Assembly (NCBI RefSeq): GCF_000315055.1
Contig: NZ_BAER01000037.1
Span: forward strand, 1-55,531
Direction: 5' to 3'
Length of the DNA: 55,531 nt
From: Paraglaciecola polaris LMG 21857
GTDB lineage: Bacteria > Pseudomonadota > Gammaproteobacteria > Enterobacterales > Alteromonadaceae
Within the stretch, counting starts at the first letter, position 1, and each line of letters starts with the position of its first letter. The notes under the pieces are model-generated. The model saw only the letters and a list, made by a program, of their open reading frames with translations, was not told the DNA's origin and did not search any database. Position numbers and translations under genes: made by a program. Below are positions 25,715 to 34,602 of the stretch, piece by piece.

Positions 25715-26935
25715 TTATCTACGCACTGCATCGGGCAATACTTCGGTACGCAATGCCCGCTCAGGGGCACCATAGTCGACGTGTAAATCCCATCCGTTGA
25801 AGACGATGACCAAGTCCAGTGCAGGAATGACTGTGAGCCGCTGCCCCCCAAAACCAAAGGCTGAAAAAGCAACGGTGTCGGCAGTGACCGGATTCGGTAG
25901 CCACCATTGATAGCCATACCCAGCATTGCTTTCATCATCATCTGGTGCTCGATCGATGACATGTCGCTCTGTTGATTGCCGAACCCAGCTCTGACTTACC
26001 ACCCTTTTGTCCTTCCACTTTCCATTGCGTAACATCAAAAGCCCGACTCGCGCTAGGTCATGAGCCGAAAGGTATAGCCCCCCCATGCTGTCGACCTCGC
26101 CATCTGGCGTGATTTTCCAGTAATAAGACTCTATCCCGATTGGATCGAACAGGTGTTCCTCGGCCCATTTATCCAACCTTTGTCCTGTCGCCTCTCGAAC
26201 GATTTTACCGAGAAGCACGCTTACCCCGTCATTGTACTCAAAGAATTTACCCGGCTCCCTTTCCATTGGGTGGTTAAGAATTAATTGTATCCAGTTATCT
26301 GCATTCTCAAGAGCGACAGTGCTATTGAGTGGGTCTTGGTAATCGCCTTCGGTCTGCCATTCAATTCCACTTTGCATTGTCAATAAATCTTTAATCGTCA
26401 TCGAAGCCCGTCGTGAGTCGGACTTGTCGAACTCATAGGCCTCAAAATATGGAGAGACAGGCGCATTTACCCCTTGAATATGCCCAGCATCAATTGCGAT
26501 CCCAAGGGCAATGGAGGTCACGCTTTTTGTTACTGACTGAAGAGAGTGAAGATCGCTTCCCTTATAATATGGGTGATAGTACGCATCTTCATAACCAAAG
26601 ATGGGATTTCGTGTATTTAAGCCTATCGTTTCTTCTGGGCTTACATTGGCAGCGATAGCGGTATAGTCTCGCTTAATTTTCTCGTCTACCACGATGCGTC
26701 CATTTCGAATGAGAATAAAATGATTCACACGTCCGTATTTGTCTGATTTAAGCTGCTCGACAAATCGGTTAAGCATAACCGGATCGATACCTTCAGCTTC
26801 AGGTGATGAAGTGTCCCATTGCTCCTCCGGCCAAGAGTAAGAAGCTGTGTTTTTCTCAGATGATTTTTGCGACTGAGCACATCCAACGTTAAGCAGGGTG
26901 AGCGCGCAAATTGCCACAGCAAAAATTCGATTCAT
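25715..26935 (-). CDS. Serine hydrolase, class C beta-lactamase-like (esterase/DD-peptidase fold)
   Basis: This 406-residue lipoprotein (lipobox LNVGC, Cys17) has the penicillin-binding/serine hydrolase fold. The nucleophile motif SxxK is SVTK in LQSVTKSVTSIAL, the second motif YxN is present as FEYNDGVSVLLG, and a C-terminal GYGYQWW followed by FGFGGQ replaces the KTG region, as in EstB-type esterases. Length fits the family. It stands alone and leftward. Natural substrates of these proteins are mostly unknown; resistance activity should not be assumed. I chose the ATG at 26935 because it begins the lipoprotein signal; an upstream TTG would add five residues. Confidence 0.88.
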   Translation of the reverse strand: MNRIFAVAICALTLLNVGCAQSQKSSEKNTASYSWPEEQWDTSSPEAEGIDPVMLNRFVEQLKSDKYGRVNHFILIRNGRIVVDEKIKRDYTAIAANVSPEETIGLNTRNPIFGYEDAYYHPYYKGSDLHSLQSVTKSVTSIALGIAIDAGHIQGVNAPVSPYFEAYEFDKSDSRRASMTIKDLLTMQSGIEWQTEGDYQDPLNSTVALENADNWIQLILNHPMEREPGKFFEYNDGVSVLLGKIVREATGQRLDKWAEEHLFDPIGIESYYWKITPDGEVDSMGGLYLSAHDLARVGLLMLRNGKWKDKRVVSQSWVRQSTERHVIDRAPDDDESNAGYGYQWWLPNPVTADTVAFSAFGFGGQRLTVIPALDLVIVFNGWDLHVDYGAPERALRTEVLPDAVRR

Positions 26936-27330
26936 TTGTAGAATTCCCAATACAGTGATATTTCAAATTAATTTTTGAGTATAGACGTTCTGTTCATTTA
27001 ACAAAGAATCAGCTAGTTACATGTGTGTAATTACCGTCGGTAAGCGTTTGAGATGATTACCTCGATGCGTTATTTGAAGCAAAGGTATGTGATGCATGGA
27101 TTAAAGAACCGTAACGTTTTATAGGTTGTTAGTGACTTTGTGCTGTGAGCTCAACTGGTGAACACAGGCCAACTCCAAAAGCGGACGGTCAATACGTGTC
27201 ACTGACAAACTCGTTAGGTTAAAAAATTAGTAGCGGGGGGAGTACATAGAGGACGAGCAAGTGCAGGCGCTGTTGCGAGACGTCAGCGACGTAGTTATCT
27301 CAGTGAGTTAGGTACGGCATCATTCATTTT
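26936..27330. other. Intergenic region without recognised content
   Basis: Between the serine hydrolase start and the end of ynfA I see no gene or clear structure. Multiple stops occur in all frames. The promoter of the hydrolase should lie near 26960-27010. Confidence 0.4.
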
Positions 27331-27663
27331 TTATGCGCCCCGTGGAGCAAACGTTATAATTGCCATGCCTAAGAGTGCCACGCCAGAGCCCACAAAATCC
27401 CATGTAGATGGACGAATACCATCGACAGCCCATAACCACAAAATGGCCATAAAAATATAAACACCACCATAAGCAGCATAAACTCTGCCTGCCGCTGTTG
27501 GGTGTAACGACAGTAACCAAGCAAATACAGCAAGACTGACAGCAGCCGGCACCAGTAACCAAACCGTTTTATCCTCGCGTAGCCAAAGATAAGGCAGGTA
27601 ACAACCTATAATTTCTGCCAAAGCAGTAATGATAAAAAGGCCTATTATTTTCAATTCGGGCAA
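27331..27663 (-). CDS. ynfA: YnfA/UPF0060 small membrane protein
   Basis: This 110-residue inner-membrane protein has four hydrophobic helices and matches UPF0060: [44 protein letters not shown] and a final [10 protein letters not shown]. coli YnfA is an SMR-like small multidrug transporter; natural function is unclear. The start is probably TTG at 27663 (no ATG nearby), with an AGAGGAA ribosome site. It lies beside an attC-like repeat (27704-27763), and its stop sits in GCATAA, as in the GFA gene, so it may be a cassette-type gene. Confidence 0.9.
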   Translation of the reverse strand: MPELKIIGLFIITALAEIIGCYLPYLWLREDKTVWLLVPAAVSLAVFAWLLSLHPTAAGRVYAAYGGVYIFMAILWLWAVDGIRPSTWDFVGSGVALLGMAIITFAPRGA

Positions 27664-27703
27664 AAGATGGTTCCTCTATAGCGTTGCACATAACAACTCA
27701 TTC

Positions 27704-27763
27704 TAACAAATCCTCTCATAAACTTATGCGGAAACAATAATATAGATATCCATGGCGCTATTT
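27704..27763. repeat. attC-like 60-bp repeat, copy E
   Basis: This element is 80% identical to 14268-14327 over 60 bases. It carries TAAC at one end and the GCGGAAACAAT core. It lies 40 bp upstream of ynfA. The rest of the 27664-27982 gap holds the 27-bp repeat at 27815-27841 and no gene. Confidence 0.5.
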
Positions 27764-27814
27764 GATGCAGTTTATCAAGAAGGGCAACGTTGTCTTTTCC
27801 AAGATTAGGGAAAA

Positions 27815-27841
27815 ATACCACTCGTCATCGGCGCGTGGTAT
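27815..27841. repeat. 27-bp repeat with inverted ends, copy 1
   Basis: The 27 bases are identical to 35338-35364 and begin ATACCAC and end GTGGTAT, so each copy can form a hairpin with 7-bp arms. Similarity continues weakly for about 60 bases on the right (shared GATTACAAG). Confidence 0.75.
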
Positions 27842-27982
27842 CAATAAAAGATTAGAAAGAGATCTCAGGAAAAGAGCGACAGATTACAAGGTGAATTCAA
27901 TCAACGGTTATGCGTCTCGGTTTTGACTTTGATATGGCTAAATGCTCTTCACCTAACGAGACCGTCTATACATCAACATTGC

Positions 27983-29227
27983 TTACGATATTTTTTTATT
28001 TTTCAGCGTCGCTAACTCTCTTGATTTAGTTTTTAACACCTTAATTCTAGCACCGTACCAATTAGCCATAGGCGCCGCCGCAATACCGTGAATTAACGTA
28101 CTCATCCATACGGCATTAATCGCTACTATCAATATTGAGTGACCGTATTCACCTAAAATATCTTTAGAAATAATAAGTGCAAAAAGTGCGGTTGCTAGAC
28201 CTCTTGGACCAAAAAAACCCATGAATACGCGCGTCAGTGTTTTTGCTTTAGTACCTATCAATGAAAAATAAATCGCAAGGGGACGAACAACAAATATACT
28301 GACTAAAATATAACCTACAACCGGGAGCGTTAAATGCCCTATAGCAGAAGGGAGAAGCCCGAGGCCGATAATAACAAACGAAGTCCATATTAATATTTGT
28401 CCTTCACTTTCAGTAAATTGATAGATAAATCGACAATGCCCTTTTACAATATTACCAAACGCTAAACCAGCAACAAACGCTGAAATAAATCCATTTCCAC
28501 CCAGTAACGTCGCCATTAAATATGATGTGCCGGTAAGGGCTAAAACACCTATTCCCTCATATACACTTGATGATACTTTTTTTGACTCTGTGTATAAAAA
28601 TAAACGCCCGCTCGACCAGCCCATAAATACGCCAACCAATATACCGACAAATACTTGGCTGAACCCAAACACTAACCATGATATTTCTTTTTCTTGAGCT
28701 CCAGTTTCCATAGCAACTATACAAGCAAAAAATAGAATAATCGGTAAAGCGAGCCCATCATTTAAGCCGCTTTCAACTGATAAACTTTGTCGCTCGTTTG
28801 TAGGCACACTTTCATTGCTAACAACAGCTTGACCTAAAGCCGCATCGGTTGGTGCTAAAATAGCAGCAATTAAGGCCAACATTAGCCATGGCCATTCAGG
28901 GAAAAACAAGTAAGCAAAGCCAGTTCCAATTAAAATACTTAATGGAAGGCCTATTAATAACATTCTCAGCGGCCAAGTATTTTGCCTTTTTAGCCTACGT
29001 AAGTTTATTTGTGAGGCGTCTAAAAATAACAAGACAACTAGCGATATCTCAGCGATTAAGTACACGGTTTCATGCGCATCACTTACATCAATCAATCCAA
29101 ATTGAGCGACAGTAAAACCAATACCTAAAAACACCATTGGCGCCGTGATAATGGTTGTAGACAGCTTTTTTGCCAGCATAGAGTAAGCGCTAACTGAAAA
29201 AAGAAGAATCAGTAATCCTATTTCCAT
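27983..29227 (-). CDS. Cation:proton antiporter (CPA1/NhaP type)
   Basis: This 414-residue inner-membrane protein has 12 or so helices and CPA-family landmarks: LFLDASQINLRRLKRQNTWPLRM early, ILAPTDAALGQAVV with the ion-binding Asp, and FGPRGLATALFALIIS late. It would exchange Na+ or K+ for protons. I chose the ATG at 29227 because an AGGAG ribosome site precedes it; an earlier in-frame start at 29275 lacks a ribosome site. It follows the terminator of the bufferin operon (29351-29383) and so is a separate unit. Confidence 0.9.
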   Translation of the reverse strand: MEIGLLILLFSVSAYSMLAKKLSTTIITAPMVFLGIGFTVAQFGLIDVSDAHETVYLIAEISLVVLLFLDASQINLRRLKRQNTWPLRMLLIGLPLSILIGTGFAYLFFPEWPWLMLALIAAILAPTDAALGQAVVSNESVPTNERQSLSVESGLNDGLALPIILFFACIVAMETGAQEKEISWLVFGFSQVFVGILVGVFMGWSSGRLFLYTESKKVSSSVYEGIGVLALTGTSYLMATLLGGNGFISAFVAGLAFGNIVKGHCRFIYQFTESEGQILIWTSFVIIGLGLLPSAIGHLTLPVVGYILVSIFVVRPLAIYFSLIGTKAKTLTRVFMGFFGPRGLATALFALIISKDILGEYGHSILIVAINAVWMSTLIHGIAAAPMANWYGARIKVLKTKSRELATLKNKKIS

Positions 29228-29350
29228 TGGGGCTCCTATTAGGCATGACTTGATATTTTGATTAGAAAACATCAAGGATGGAGCACGTTATAGTGACTCA
29301 ACACCATTGATTGAGTTAATTTGCATAAGTTTATTTTTAACGCTTAATCT

Positions 29351-29383
29351 AAAATGTAACCGGCTTTTGGCCGGCTACATTTT
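29351..29383 (-). terminator. Terminator after the bufferin operon
   Basis: A 14-bp stem with one mismatch (29351-29364 with 29370-29383, 5-nt loop) lies 31 bp after the doxX stop. It is GC-rich at the loop end with A/T at the base, and separates the operon from the antiporter gene. Confidence 0.75.
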
Positions 29384-29413
29384 ACCTCTAGCGTACGAAA
29401 GTCTGCATAAAGG

Positions 29414-29962
29414 TTAATGAGCTGCTGCCCGCTTGGCATCTAAACCCAGCAACTTATCAATAGATAAAAAGCCGGGTCCACGAGCAAAAATCACTAATAA
29501 TGAAACAGCCCACCAGGATGCAGGGTTAATCCAATGATCTAATGTGGGGAAAACAGCAAGCTGAATAAACATTGTCATGCCAATAAGGCCTAATGCTGCA
29601 AAGCGAGAAAACAAGCCGATGATTAATAATATTGGCAGTAGTACTTCAACAACACCTGCAACAACAGCGAGTGTTTCTATTACCTTTACAATGAATGAAC
29701 CGTCGACATAATCTAATGTTTCTGGATTACAGAGTTGTAATGCACCCGCCCTAACGGGATCTGGGCAAAAAAATTCGTATTTAAAAAGGTCATATTTATC
29801 AACATTGAATTGTAAAAAGCCATCCCATTTACTTAATCCCGAATCAAGGAATACTTTGCCGACCATAAAGCGCAGAAAAAACAGCGCCAAAGGCTCTAAA
29901 AACCGTGATAGCTGCTCTCCCATCTGCACGTATAGCAGTTGTATTTTTTTTATCATTCCCAT
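29414..29962 (-). CDS. DoxX-family membrane protein of the bufferin operon
   Basis: This 182-residue inner-membrane protein has four to five helices of the DoxX family: LALFFLRFMVGKVFLDSGLSKW at the start, LLPILLIIGLFSRFAALGLIGM, and a final segment LLVIFARGPGFLSIDKLLG. DoxX proteins are the usual fourth gene of bufferin operons; the role may be redox-related but is not established. It starts 31 bp after the bufC stop and its ATG at 29962 follows AAGGAAT. Confidence 0.88.
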   Translation of the reverse strand: MGMIKKIQLLYVQMGEQLSRFLEPLALFFLRFMVGKVFLDSGLSKWDGFLQFNVDKYDLFKYEFFCPDPVRAGALQLCNPETLDYVDGSFIVKVIETLAVVAGVVEVLLPILLIIGLFSRFAALGLIGMTMFIQLAVFPTLDHWINPASWWAVSLLVIFARGPGFLSIDKLLGLDAKRAAAH

Positions 29963-29993
29963 GTGTATTCCTTATTTATTTTTGTAATCTGTG

Positions 29994-30821
29994 CTAAATA
30001 TTTTCGATTTCTAATAATTCATTTTGTAAGCATGCTGTAAAAGCATCACTCACTTCAAAGTTTTCATCTAGCATTAGTGCGGCATCGAAAGCCTCACCGA
30101 GCGACCCACTCTTCCCTTGTAGAGCCTGCATAAGTGCGACCTCTGCGATAGAAAGTGAACGGGCTTGTACTGCACCTTGCAAACGCCATAACATAACGAT
30201 ATTACTAGTAGAAAATTCCGTACTAAGTACGTCATTACTGTTTGTTTTTAGCGAAATCCATTCAGCAAAGGCTTCATCATTCACACGAAGCAATAACACG
30301 CTGGGGTTGAGCTTGACACTAAGCTCGGTAAGCTCATTACCTTGCTCCATGAGTTGAGCAACATACTCTACCGTTAATATTTCACTTGAGTCGGCACTCA
30401 TCAAACTCATTAACCACGCATAATCTAAGTGCGCGATATCAGTTAAATTCACGTATAAATGGGCTGTACTTTGCTTACTTACAGTCAGTTCCAAGGTATC
30501 TTTGTTTTCGAGTGCAGCACCACTCATAAAGTCAGTTACAACATCAGGAAAATTTTCTCCATATCCAACCAAAGTGCCTTGCTCTGGTGGAAAGTGGTCA
30601 ACATAAAGTCGCGCCATTTTTCGAAAACTCTCACGACCCATTTTTTTTTCACACATAGGAAAATTAGCCGTTAATGCATCAACGCAGCCTTTATAAAAAC
30701 CATTGCGATACACAGCCAAACGCTTAATGTGTGATGCGTTTTCGCAAAAATGCGCCATTGCACTTGGATCACCGCTGCGTAAATAGCGTGTAAAAGCATC
30801 AATATATTGATGAGTACTCAT
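29994..30821 (-). CDS. bufC: BufC-type DUF2063 protein (bufferin maturation partner)
   Basis: This 275-residue protein begins with the DUF2063 domain: FTRYLRSGDPSAMAHF and RLAVYRNGFYKGCVDALTANFPMCEKKMG at about residues 11-60, then ARLYVDHFPPEQGTLVGYGENFPDV. The domain was first annotated as DNA-binding but acts as the partner of the multinuclear iron oxygenase in bufferin maturation. It overlaps bufB by one base, so the two are translationally coupled and probably form a complex. Confidence 0.88.
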   Translation of the reverse strand: MSTHQYIDAFTRYLRSGDPSAMAHFCENASHIKRLAVYRNGFYKGCVDALTANFPMCEKKMGRESFRKMARLYVDHFPPEQGTLVGYGENFPDVVTDFMSGAALENKDTLELTVSKQSTAHLYVNLTDIAHLDYAWLMSLMSADSSEILTVEYVAQLMEQGNELTELSVKLNPSVLLLRVNDEAFAEWISLKTNSNDVLSTEFSTSNIVMLWRLQGAVQARSLSIAEVALMQALQGKSGSLGEAFDAALMLDENFEVSDAFTACLQNELLEIENI

Positions 30822-31759
30822 TAGCGAACCAATTCTTTATAAGGCGCATTTAAGCTCTTTTTTAACTCGCATTGATTCAAATAGTCTTGCGCTGTTTGAC
30901 GTTCGCTCATCAGTTCATCAAACGCCGGAATATTAGCATCTCGCTCAACGAGTACAGGTCGATGACCAAATAAGGCTAGAGCTTGCTCCAGTAGCGTCCA
31001 CACAGGAGGTGCTACCGCTGCAGCATGGCTGTCAATTAATAACGACTGACCAAGGGCAGGATCAGGATCGTGTCCTGCAATATGTATTTCTCCGACGAGG
31101 TCGGCTGGGATCTGCGTCAGGTAATTCAACGCATCAATACCCGTGTTTTTACTGCTGATGTATAAATTATTAATATCGATGAGCAAGCCGCAACCTGAGC
31201 GCTTAGCTGCCTCAACTAAAAATTGAGGTTCATCCATATCACTTATAAAATCTAAATAGTTACTTGGATTTTCAATTAAAATAGACCGACCAATACCTGA
31301 CTGGTAACAATCAATACCATTAATTAAAGACTGAAGGGCGTCTTGAGTGCGAGGTAAAGGCATGAGATCCGCAAAGTATTTACCCTCTGATTTAGACCAT
31401 ACAGCATGCTCAGATACCAGTGTCGGTTGAAATTCATCAATCAACGCTTTCACTCGTTTAGTATGTGCAGACATGGCTTGATGATCAGAGCCTAGCGAAC
31501 CACCAACACCATGAAAACTGAGATTATAGTTTTCACGAACCGCTCTCAGATAGTTTAATCGTGGTCCACCTGCAACAAAATAGTTTTCTGTGTGCACTTC
31601 AAACCAAAGATTATGATGTGAAGATGGCTTTTTAACTGGTAAAGCTAATATATCGTCAAGGTGTTCAGGTTTTAAACTTAGACCTGCACCTAATTCCTCC
31701 CCAGCAACAATATGCTGGGGAGAGCACAATTTATTACCCTTCAAGCGAGCCTGTTCCAC
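30821..31759 (-). CDS. bufB: BufB-type DUF692 (MNIO) multinuclear iron oxygenase
   Basis: This 312-residue TIM-barrel enzyme of the MNIO/DUF692 family uses iron to modify cysteines of its precursor peptide. Metal-binding pieces are visible: [51 protein letters not shown] and LVERDANIP. Family homology starts at [13 protein letters not shown] (about residue 24). The ATG at 31759 overlaps bufA by 26 bases and adds an extension; a TTG at 31729 preceded by AAGG is an alternative start. A 10-bp hairpin covers the extension (31697-31722). The position between bufA and bufC fixes the role. Confidence 0.92.
   Translation of the reverse strand: MEQARLKGNKLCSPQHIVAGEELGAGLSLKPEHLDDILALPVKKPSSHHNLWFEVHTENYFVAGGPRLNYLRAVRENYNLSFHGVGGSLGSDHQAMSAHTKRVKALIDEFQPTLVSEHAVWSKSEGKYFADLMPLPRTQDALQSLINGIDCYQSGIGRSILIENPSNYLDFISDMDEPQFLVEAAKRSGCGLLIDINNLYISSKNTGIDALNYLTQIPADLVGEIHIAGHDPDPALGQSLLIDSHAAAVAPPVWTLLEQALALFGHRPVLVERDANIPAFDELMSERQTAQDYLNQCELKKSLNAPYKELVR
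31697..31722 (-). promoter_or_regulatory. Hairpin between bufA and bufB
   Basis: A perfect 10-bp stem (31697-31706 with 31713-31722, 6-nt loop) begins about 11 bases after the bufA stop on the minus strand. There is no T-tract. It may protect the bufA mRNA from 3' decay or limit bufB translation, so that precursor is made in excess over enzyme. Confidence 0.6.
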
Positions 31760-32081
31760 TTGGAGTTACAATTGACTCGCATACGCCTTTCGGTGCATAT
31801 GTCCACGCATTAGCTTGAAAGTCTGAAGTTGAAGTACCTTCACAACTAGTACCTGCACCTGCTTTACAATCATTCTCACCCGCTAGAGCAATGCCATAAC
31901 ATTTGTCTTTACGTCCACGAACTTTATCGCCAGCTAACCAGCCTTCAAATTGCTCTTGTACTTTTGCTGAAGCACCTTCTGCAATTTTTAATTGGCTATT
32001 AGGGCCTGCCACTGCACCTGTACTTAAAACGGCTACTGATGCGCCAATTAATAAAGCGGTCGTTAAATTTACTTTTTTCAT
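31734..32081 (-). CDS. bufA: Bufferin-type precursor protein (BufA1, DUF2282)
   Basis: This 115-residue periplasmic precursor has a Sec signal peptide (cleavage near AVA-G, residue 25). The DUF2282 core follows: [21 protein letters not shown] with further cysteines in SCEGTS and GVCESI, four cysteines in all. In characterised bufferins the core cysteines are turned into copper-binding heterocycles by BufB/BufC, and the product protects against copper. An AGGAGCATACAAATG-type ribosome site precedes the start. It is first in an operon with bufB, bufC and doxX. Family and context both agree. Confidence 0.92.
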   Translation of the reverse strand: MKKVNLTTALLIGASVAVLSTGAVAGPNSQLKIAEGASAKVQEQFEGWLAGDKVRGRKDKCYGIALAGENDCKAGAGTSCEGTSTSDFQANAWTYAPKGVCESIVTPSGTGSLEG

Positions 32082-32620
32082 TTGTATGCTCCTGATTTAA
32101 ATATTATTTCTTGTTTTATCTATGGTTGTTAAAAACAAATTAAATAACATCCACATTCTCATAAACAAGTACAATAGGTATAAGCGGTATCGCTGTTTTA
32201 TCAATTTAATAGACCTATTCTTCTTATAAAAAATTTCAGATCATTTGTTATCAATGTGAAACCTTTCTGCAACAACAAAGTAAACGCAATGAATACAACT
32301 TGTTAACGAGAAAACACAAAATAACGGCGAGATCTAAATGAAAAAATGATGAGTGTGGTAAAAATCATGGGAAGTACGATGATTGTTTTGCATATAGCAA
32401 TAATTGCTAGCATACCGCCTAATCCTGCATTTAATCGGGCGGTTTAGCGGTTAGCTGCAGCAGAAAACCGTAAAAAAATAGCAATAGTGGCCTGTATAAG
32501 TAAGATAATTGTCATGGGCTATTCAATGTTCAGAGGTGGACTGCAGAAATGGAGTGCAGAGGTGGAGTGCAGTAGGAGACGACCAAGGCTACAAATTAGC
32601 TATTGCCGCCTAGTTTCATG
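32082..32620. other. Long AT-rich intergenic region upstream of bufA
   Basis: No gene found. It should carry the bufA promoter within 32082-32200. An ACCGCC/GGCGGT inverted repeat lies near 32416-32445, and three imperfect copies of a GTGGASTGCAG-like unit lie at about 32535-32570. I recognise no copper-box or sigma-E-type promoter with confidence. Confidence 0.4.
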
Positions 32621-33034
32621 TTAGTTGCTTTTACTTTCAACATACTGTTTAAAGTTTTCGAGGATCATCAACCAACCTTGTCGCTGCTGTTCACCTGTGT
32701 TTTCACATTCTGCGTCGAATGTTTCAATTAACTTTGTACCGCCTTCAATCTCTGTAAATGAGATTGTCACTTCACGATTATCCGCAAGTTTATAGCTGAT
32801 ACTTTTAAGCGGTTTAATTTCCGTAAACTCACCTTCAAAGTCGAAGCCCGTTGTTCCGTCTTTGGCTTGCATTCGATAATTAAATCCGCCGCCTACCATT
32901 AAATCGACTTGAGCTGATGGGCAAGACCAGTCGCTGGTGGCAAAATTCCAATTTTTAATATCTTCAGGGCTGACCCAAGACAACCAAACCACATTTAATG
33001 GTGCATCAATAATTTTTTCTATCGAGATTTTCAT
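32621..33034 (-). CDS. SRPBCC (AHSA1-like) domain protein
   Basis: This 137-residue protein is a START-like SRPBCC fold of the AHSA1/YndB group: ISIEKIIDAPLNVVWLSWVSPEDIKNW at the start, FNYRMQAKDG and FEGEFTEIKPLKSISYKL in the middle, then WLMILENFKQYVES at the end. Such proteins bind hydrophobic ligands; function unknown. Its stop overlaps CTAAC and it is separated from the GFA gene by an attC-like element, so it looks like a mobile cassette gene. Confidence 0.88.
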   Translation of the reverse strand: MKISIEKIIDAPLNVVWLSWVSPEDIKNWNFATSDWSCPSAQVDLMVGGGFNYRMQAKDGTTGFDFEGEFTEIKPLKSISYKLADNREVTISFTEIEGGTKLIETFDAECENTGEQQRQGWLMILENFKQYVESKSN

Positions 33035-33039
33035 ATGGA

Positions 33040-33108
33040 CTCCAGAGTCTGATTAAACGAACAATTAACGGCTCGGCTCCGCGGTGTACGACAAGCATGA
33101 GCTTGTTA
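33040..33108 (-). repeat. attC-like element A between GFA and SRPBCC genes
   Basis: On the minus strand the GFA stop lies inside GCATAAC. The element then has arms CATAACAAGCTC and GAGCCGTTAA that pair as TAAC-(AA/G)-GCTC with one extra base, the imperfect pairing typical of attC sites. Length is about 45-55 bp. Confidence 0.5.
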
Positions 33109-33603
33109 TGCATTTCGGTCCCTAGTTCCTAATCGCAAATGCCAATCCGCAAGCGACTCTTGCGGATACTCTTTAAAAAATTTGTCGTGTGGTCCACAAT
33201 AAAGTTCAACCCAACTCGCTTTTGAGCCCAACATCATATGAGTGCGCTCAGGTGGTACAGGTAGATCAGTATCAATTGCAGAAGCAAATGGGTGAACAAG
33301 TTCTGGCCATCTCGGGTTCCACTGCCAGAGCGCGCTGCCGCACTTATTACAAAAATGCCGTTGTCCGGGACTCTCCTGAGTTTCTCCGGTTTCGGAGTTT
33401 TTGATAATCGCTTGGTAGACACTGATATATTTCTCACCCTCAACTTTTAGTGTCTCAAAGTTTCCGCCTAGGTTAATAGCAAAACCGCCGCCGCCGGCAG
33501 TTTTCCGACAGATAGAGCAATAACAGTGGTTAAATGGATAGGGATGGTCGGATAAAACGCTGAAGTGGACGCTACCACAATGACATGATCCTTCGAGCTT
33601 CAT
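33106..33603 (-). CDS. GFA-family zinc protein (glutathione-dependent formaldehyde-activating type)
   Basis: This 165-residue protein has the GFA zinc-binding pattern: GSCHCGSVHF (two Cys), CYCSICRKTAGGGGF (three Cys) and RHFCNKCGSALW (two Cys). The family is named for a formaldehyde-glutathione activating enzyme, but most members have no proven activity. Length is normal. It is flanked on both sides by attC-like elements and lies with the SRPBCC and exported unknown genes, all leftward, in a cassette-like arrangement. Confidence 0.92.
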   Translation of the reverse strand: MKLEGSCHCGSVHFSVLSDHPYPFNHCYCSICRKTAGGGGFAINLGGNFETLKVEGEKYISVYQAIIKNSETGETQESPGQRHFCNKCGSALWQWNPRWPELVHPFASAIDTDLPVPPERTHMMLGSKASWVELYCGPHDKFFKEYPQESLADWHLRLGTRDRNA

Positions 33604-33627
33604 TATTTATCCTCTGAGTTTAGTAAA

Positions 33628-33695
33628 TGCATAAGGCTTGGGTAATTGCGGAAAAAGCCGCAGGTTTTTGGCGTCGTATTACCCATTTGTTATGG
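33628..33695 (-). repeat. attC-like element B between the exported unknown and GFA genes
   Basis: On the minus strand arms CATAACAAATGGGTAAT and ATTACCCAAGCCTTATG pair at 13 of 17 positions and enclose about 30 bases with a GCGGAAA-related core (plus strand). It has the layout of an integron attC site, although the expected G of the GTT triplet at one end is C. Confidence 0.5.
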
Positions 33696-33711
33696 CTAGC
33701 CTCACGCTGGC

Positions 33712-34116
33712 TTATTCTAATTTAGCATGCCCTTTCAGCAGCGTTATCGTAATCGCGCCATTCCGTGGATCTCGTTCAGACCAACTCTGGCCAAAGTCAC
33801 GATCTTTTAGAAGAAGACAAAATTCCTTTAGTGGACTCGTTGGCTGGGGTAACGTAGTTGCGCACATACTATCTTTGGTAACCCGCCATGTTCCAGTACT
33901 ACTTGCCCCACCCTTACCTGAGTGTTTGAAGGTACCGCCTGATTCAAAGAAGATAATGCTTGTGCCATATTTATTGATTATTTTGAGTGAATTACCAGAA
34001 ATAAGTTTGTGGGTTTCTGTGACGTCGGTTTCTGAGGAATGTGCATATTGATAGTTACCCACATTCAGAAACACAACCCAAATAAAAAATTTAAAAACCC
34101 TCACGATACGCTCCAT
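33712..34116 (-). CDS. Small exported protein of unknown function
   Basis: This 134-residue protein has an N-terminal hydrophobic signal (about residues 7-25) and a beta-rich body (NSLKIINKYGTSIIFFESGGTF, then STGTWRVTKDSMC) similar in style to small periplasmic lipocalin-like proteins. I cannot name a family. It is flanked by attC-like elements B and C. Confidence 0.6.
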   Translation of the reverse strand: MERIVRVFKFFIWVVFLNVGNYQYAHSSETDVTETHKLISGNSLKIINKYGTSIIFFESGGTFKHSGKGGASSTGTWRVTKDSMCATTLPQPTSPLKEFCLLLKDRDFGQSWSERDPRNGAITITLLKGHAKLE

Positions 34117-34602
34117 GTCACATCCTGTTATTAACGTTATAGCCCCTCATGCATAGGCCAAAATAAGTGACGAAAGAGCAAAAGCCAACTGTTTTTTCGT
34201 CTTTAAACGATGTTTTAACGACGTATTAGCAACCGTTAATAACGCTCAAGTTATCAAAAGAAGCCACAACGAACACAGGAAACAGGAAAGCATCCATCAA
34301 GAATGCAGATTTCCCTGAGGCATATGCTAAAGATAGATAGCGCTTGTAGGTATAAGAAAAGCAAGCCACTCAGGCATGGCACAGAGATACGATAAATTTA
34401 AAGCTGAATTAGAAAGATTAACGGGGAAATGCTTACATAGCTCACCACCAAGTGGTGAAATCAGGTTGGCGCAAAAATAACTTAATCGTCTACTGACCTA
34501 GATAGTTCTATATCTACCCCAATTAAAACAAGTAATAATGGCGTTAAGTGCTTTTTCGGCCATTAAAAAATAACCTTCACCTTACGAATGGGAAACTGAT
34601 TT
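34117..34602. other. Intergenic region with attC-like element C
   Basis: Inverted repeats GTTATTAACG (from 34127) and CGTTAATAAC (near 34235-34245) lie about 100 bp apart, and one end shares the CCCCTCAT block with elements D and E. Together they suggest a larger attC-like site upstream of the exported unknown gene. A 7-bp hairpin sits at 34442-34458. No gene was found; the GST promoter should lie within 34530-34600. Confidence 0.4.

Noticed and set aside
25715-26935. Beta-lactam resistance gene
   Set aside because: The SxxK and YxN motifs fit class C-type serine hydrolases in general, but the C-terminal motif resembles esterases and no resistance can be inferred.
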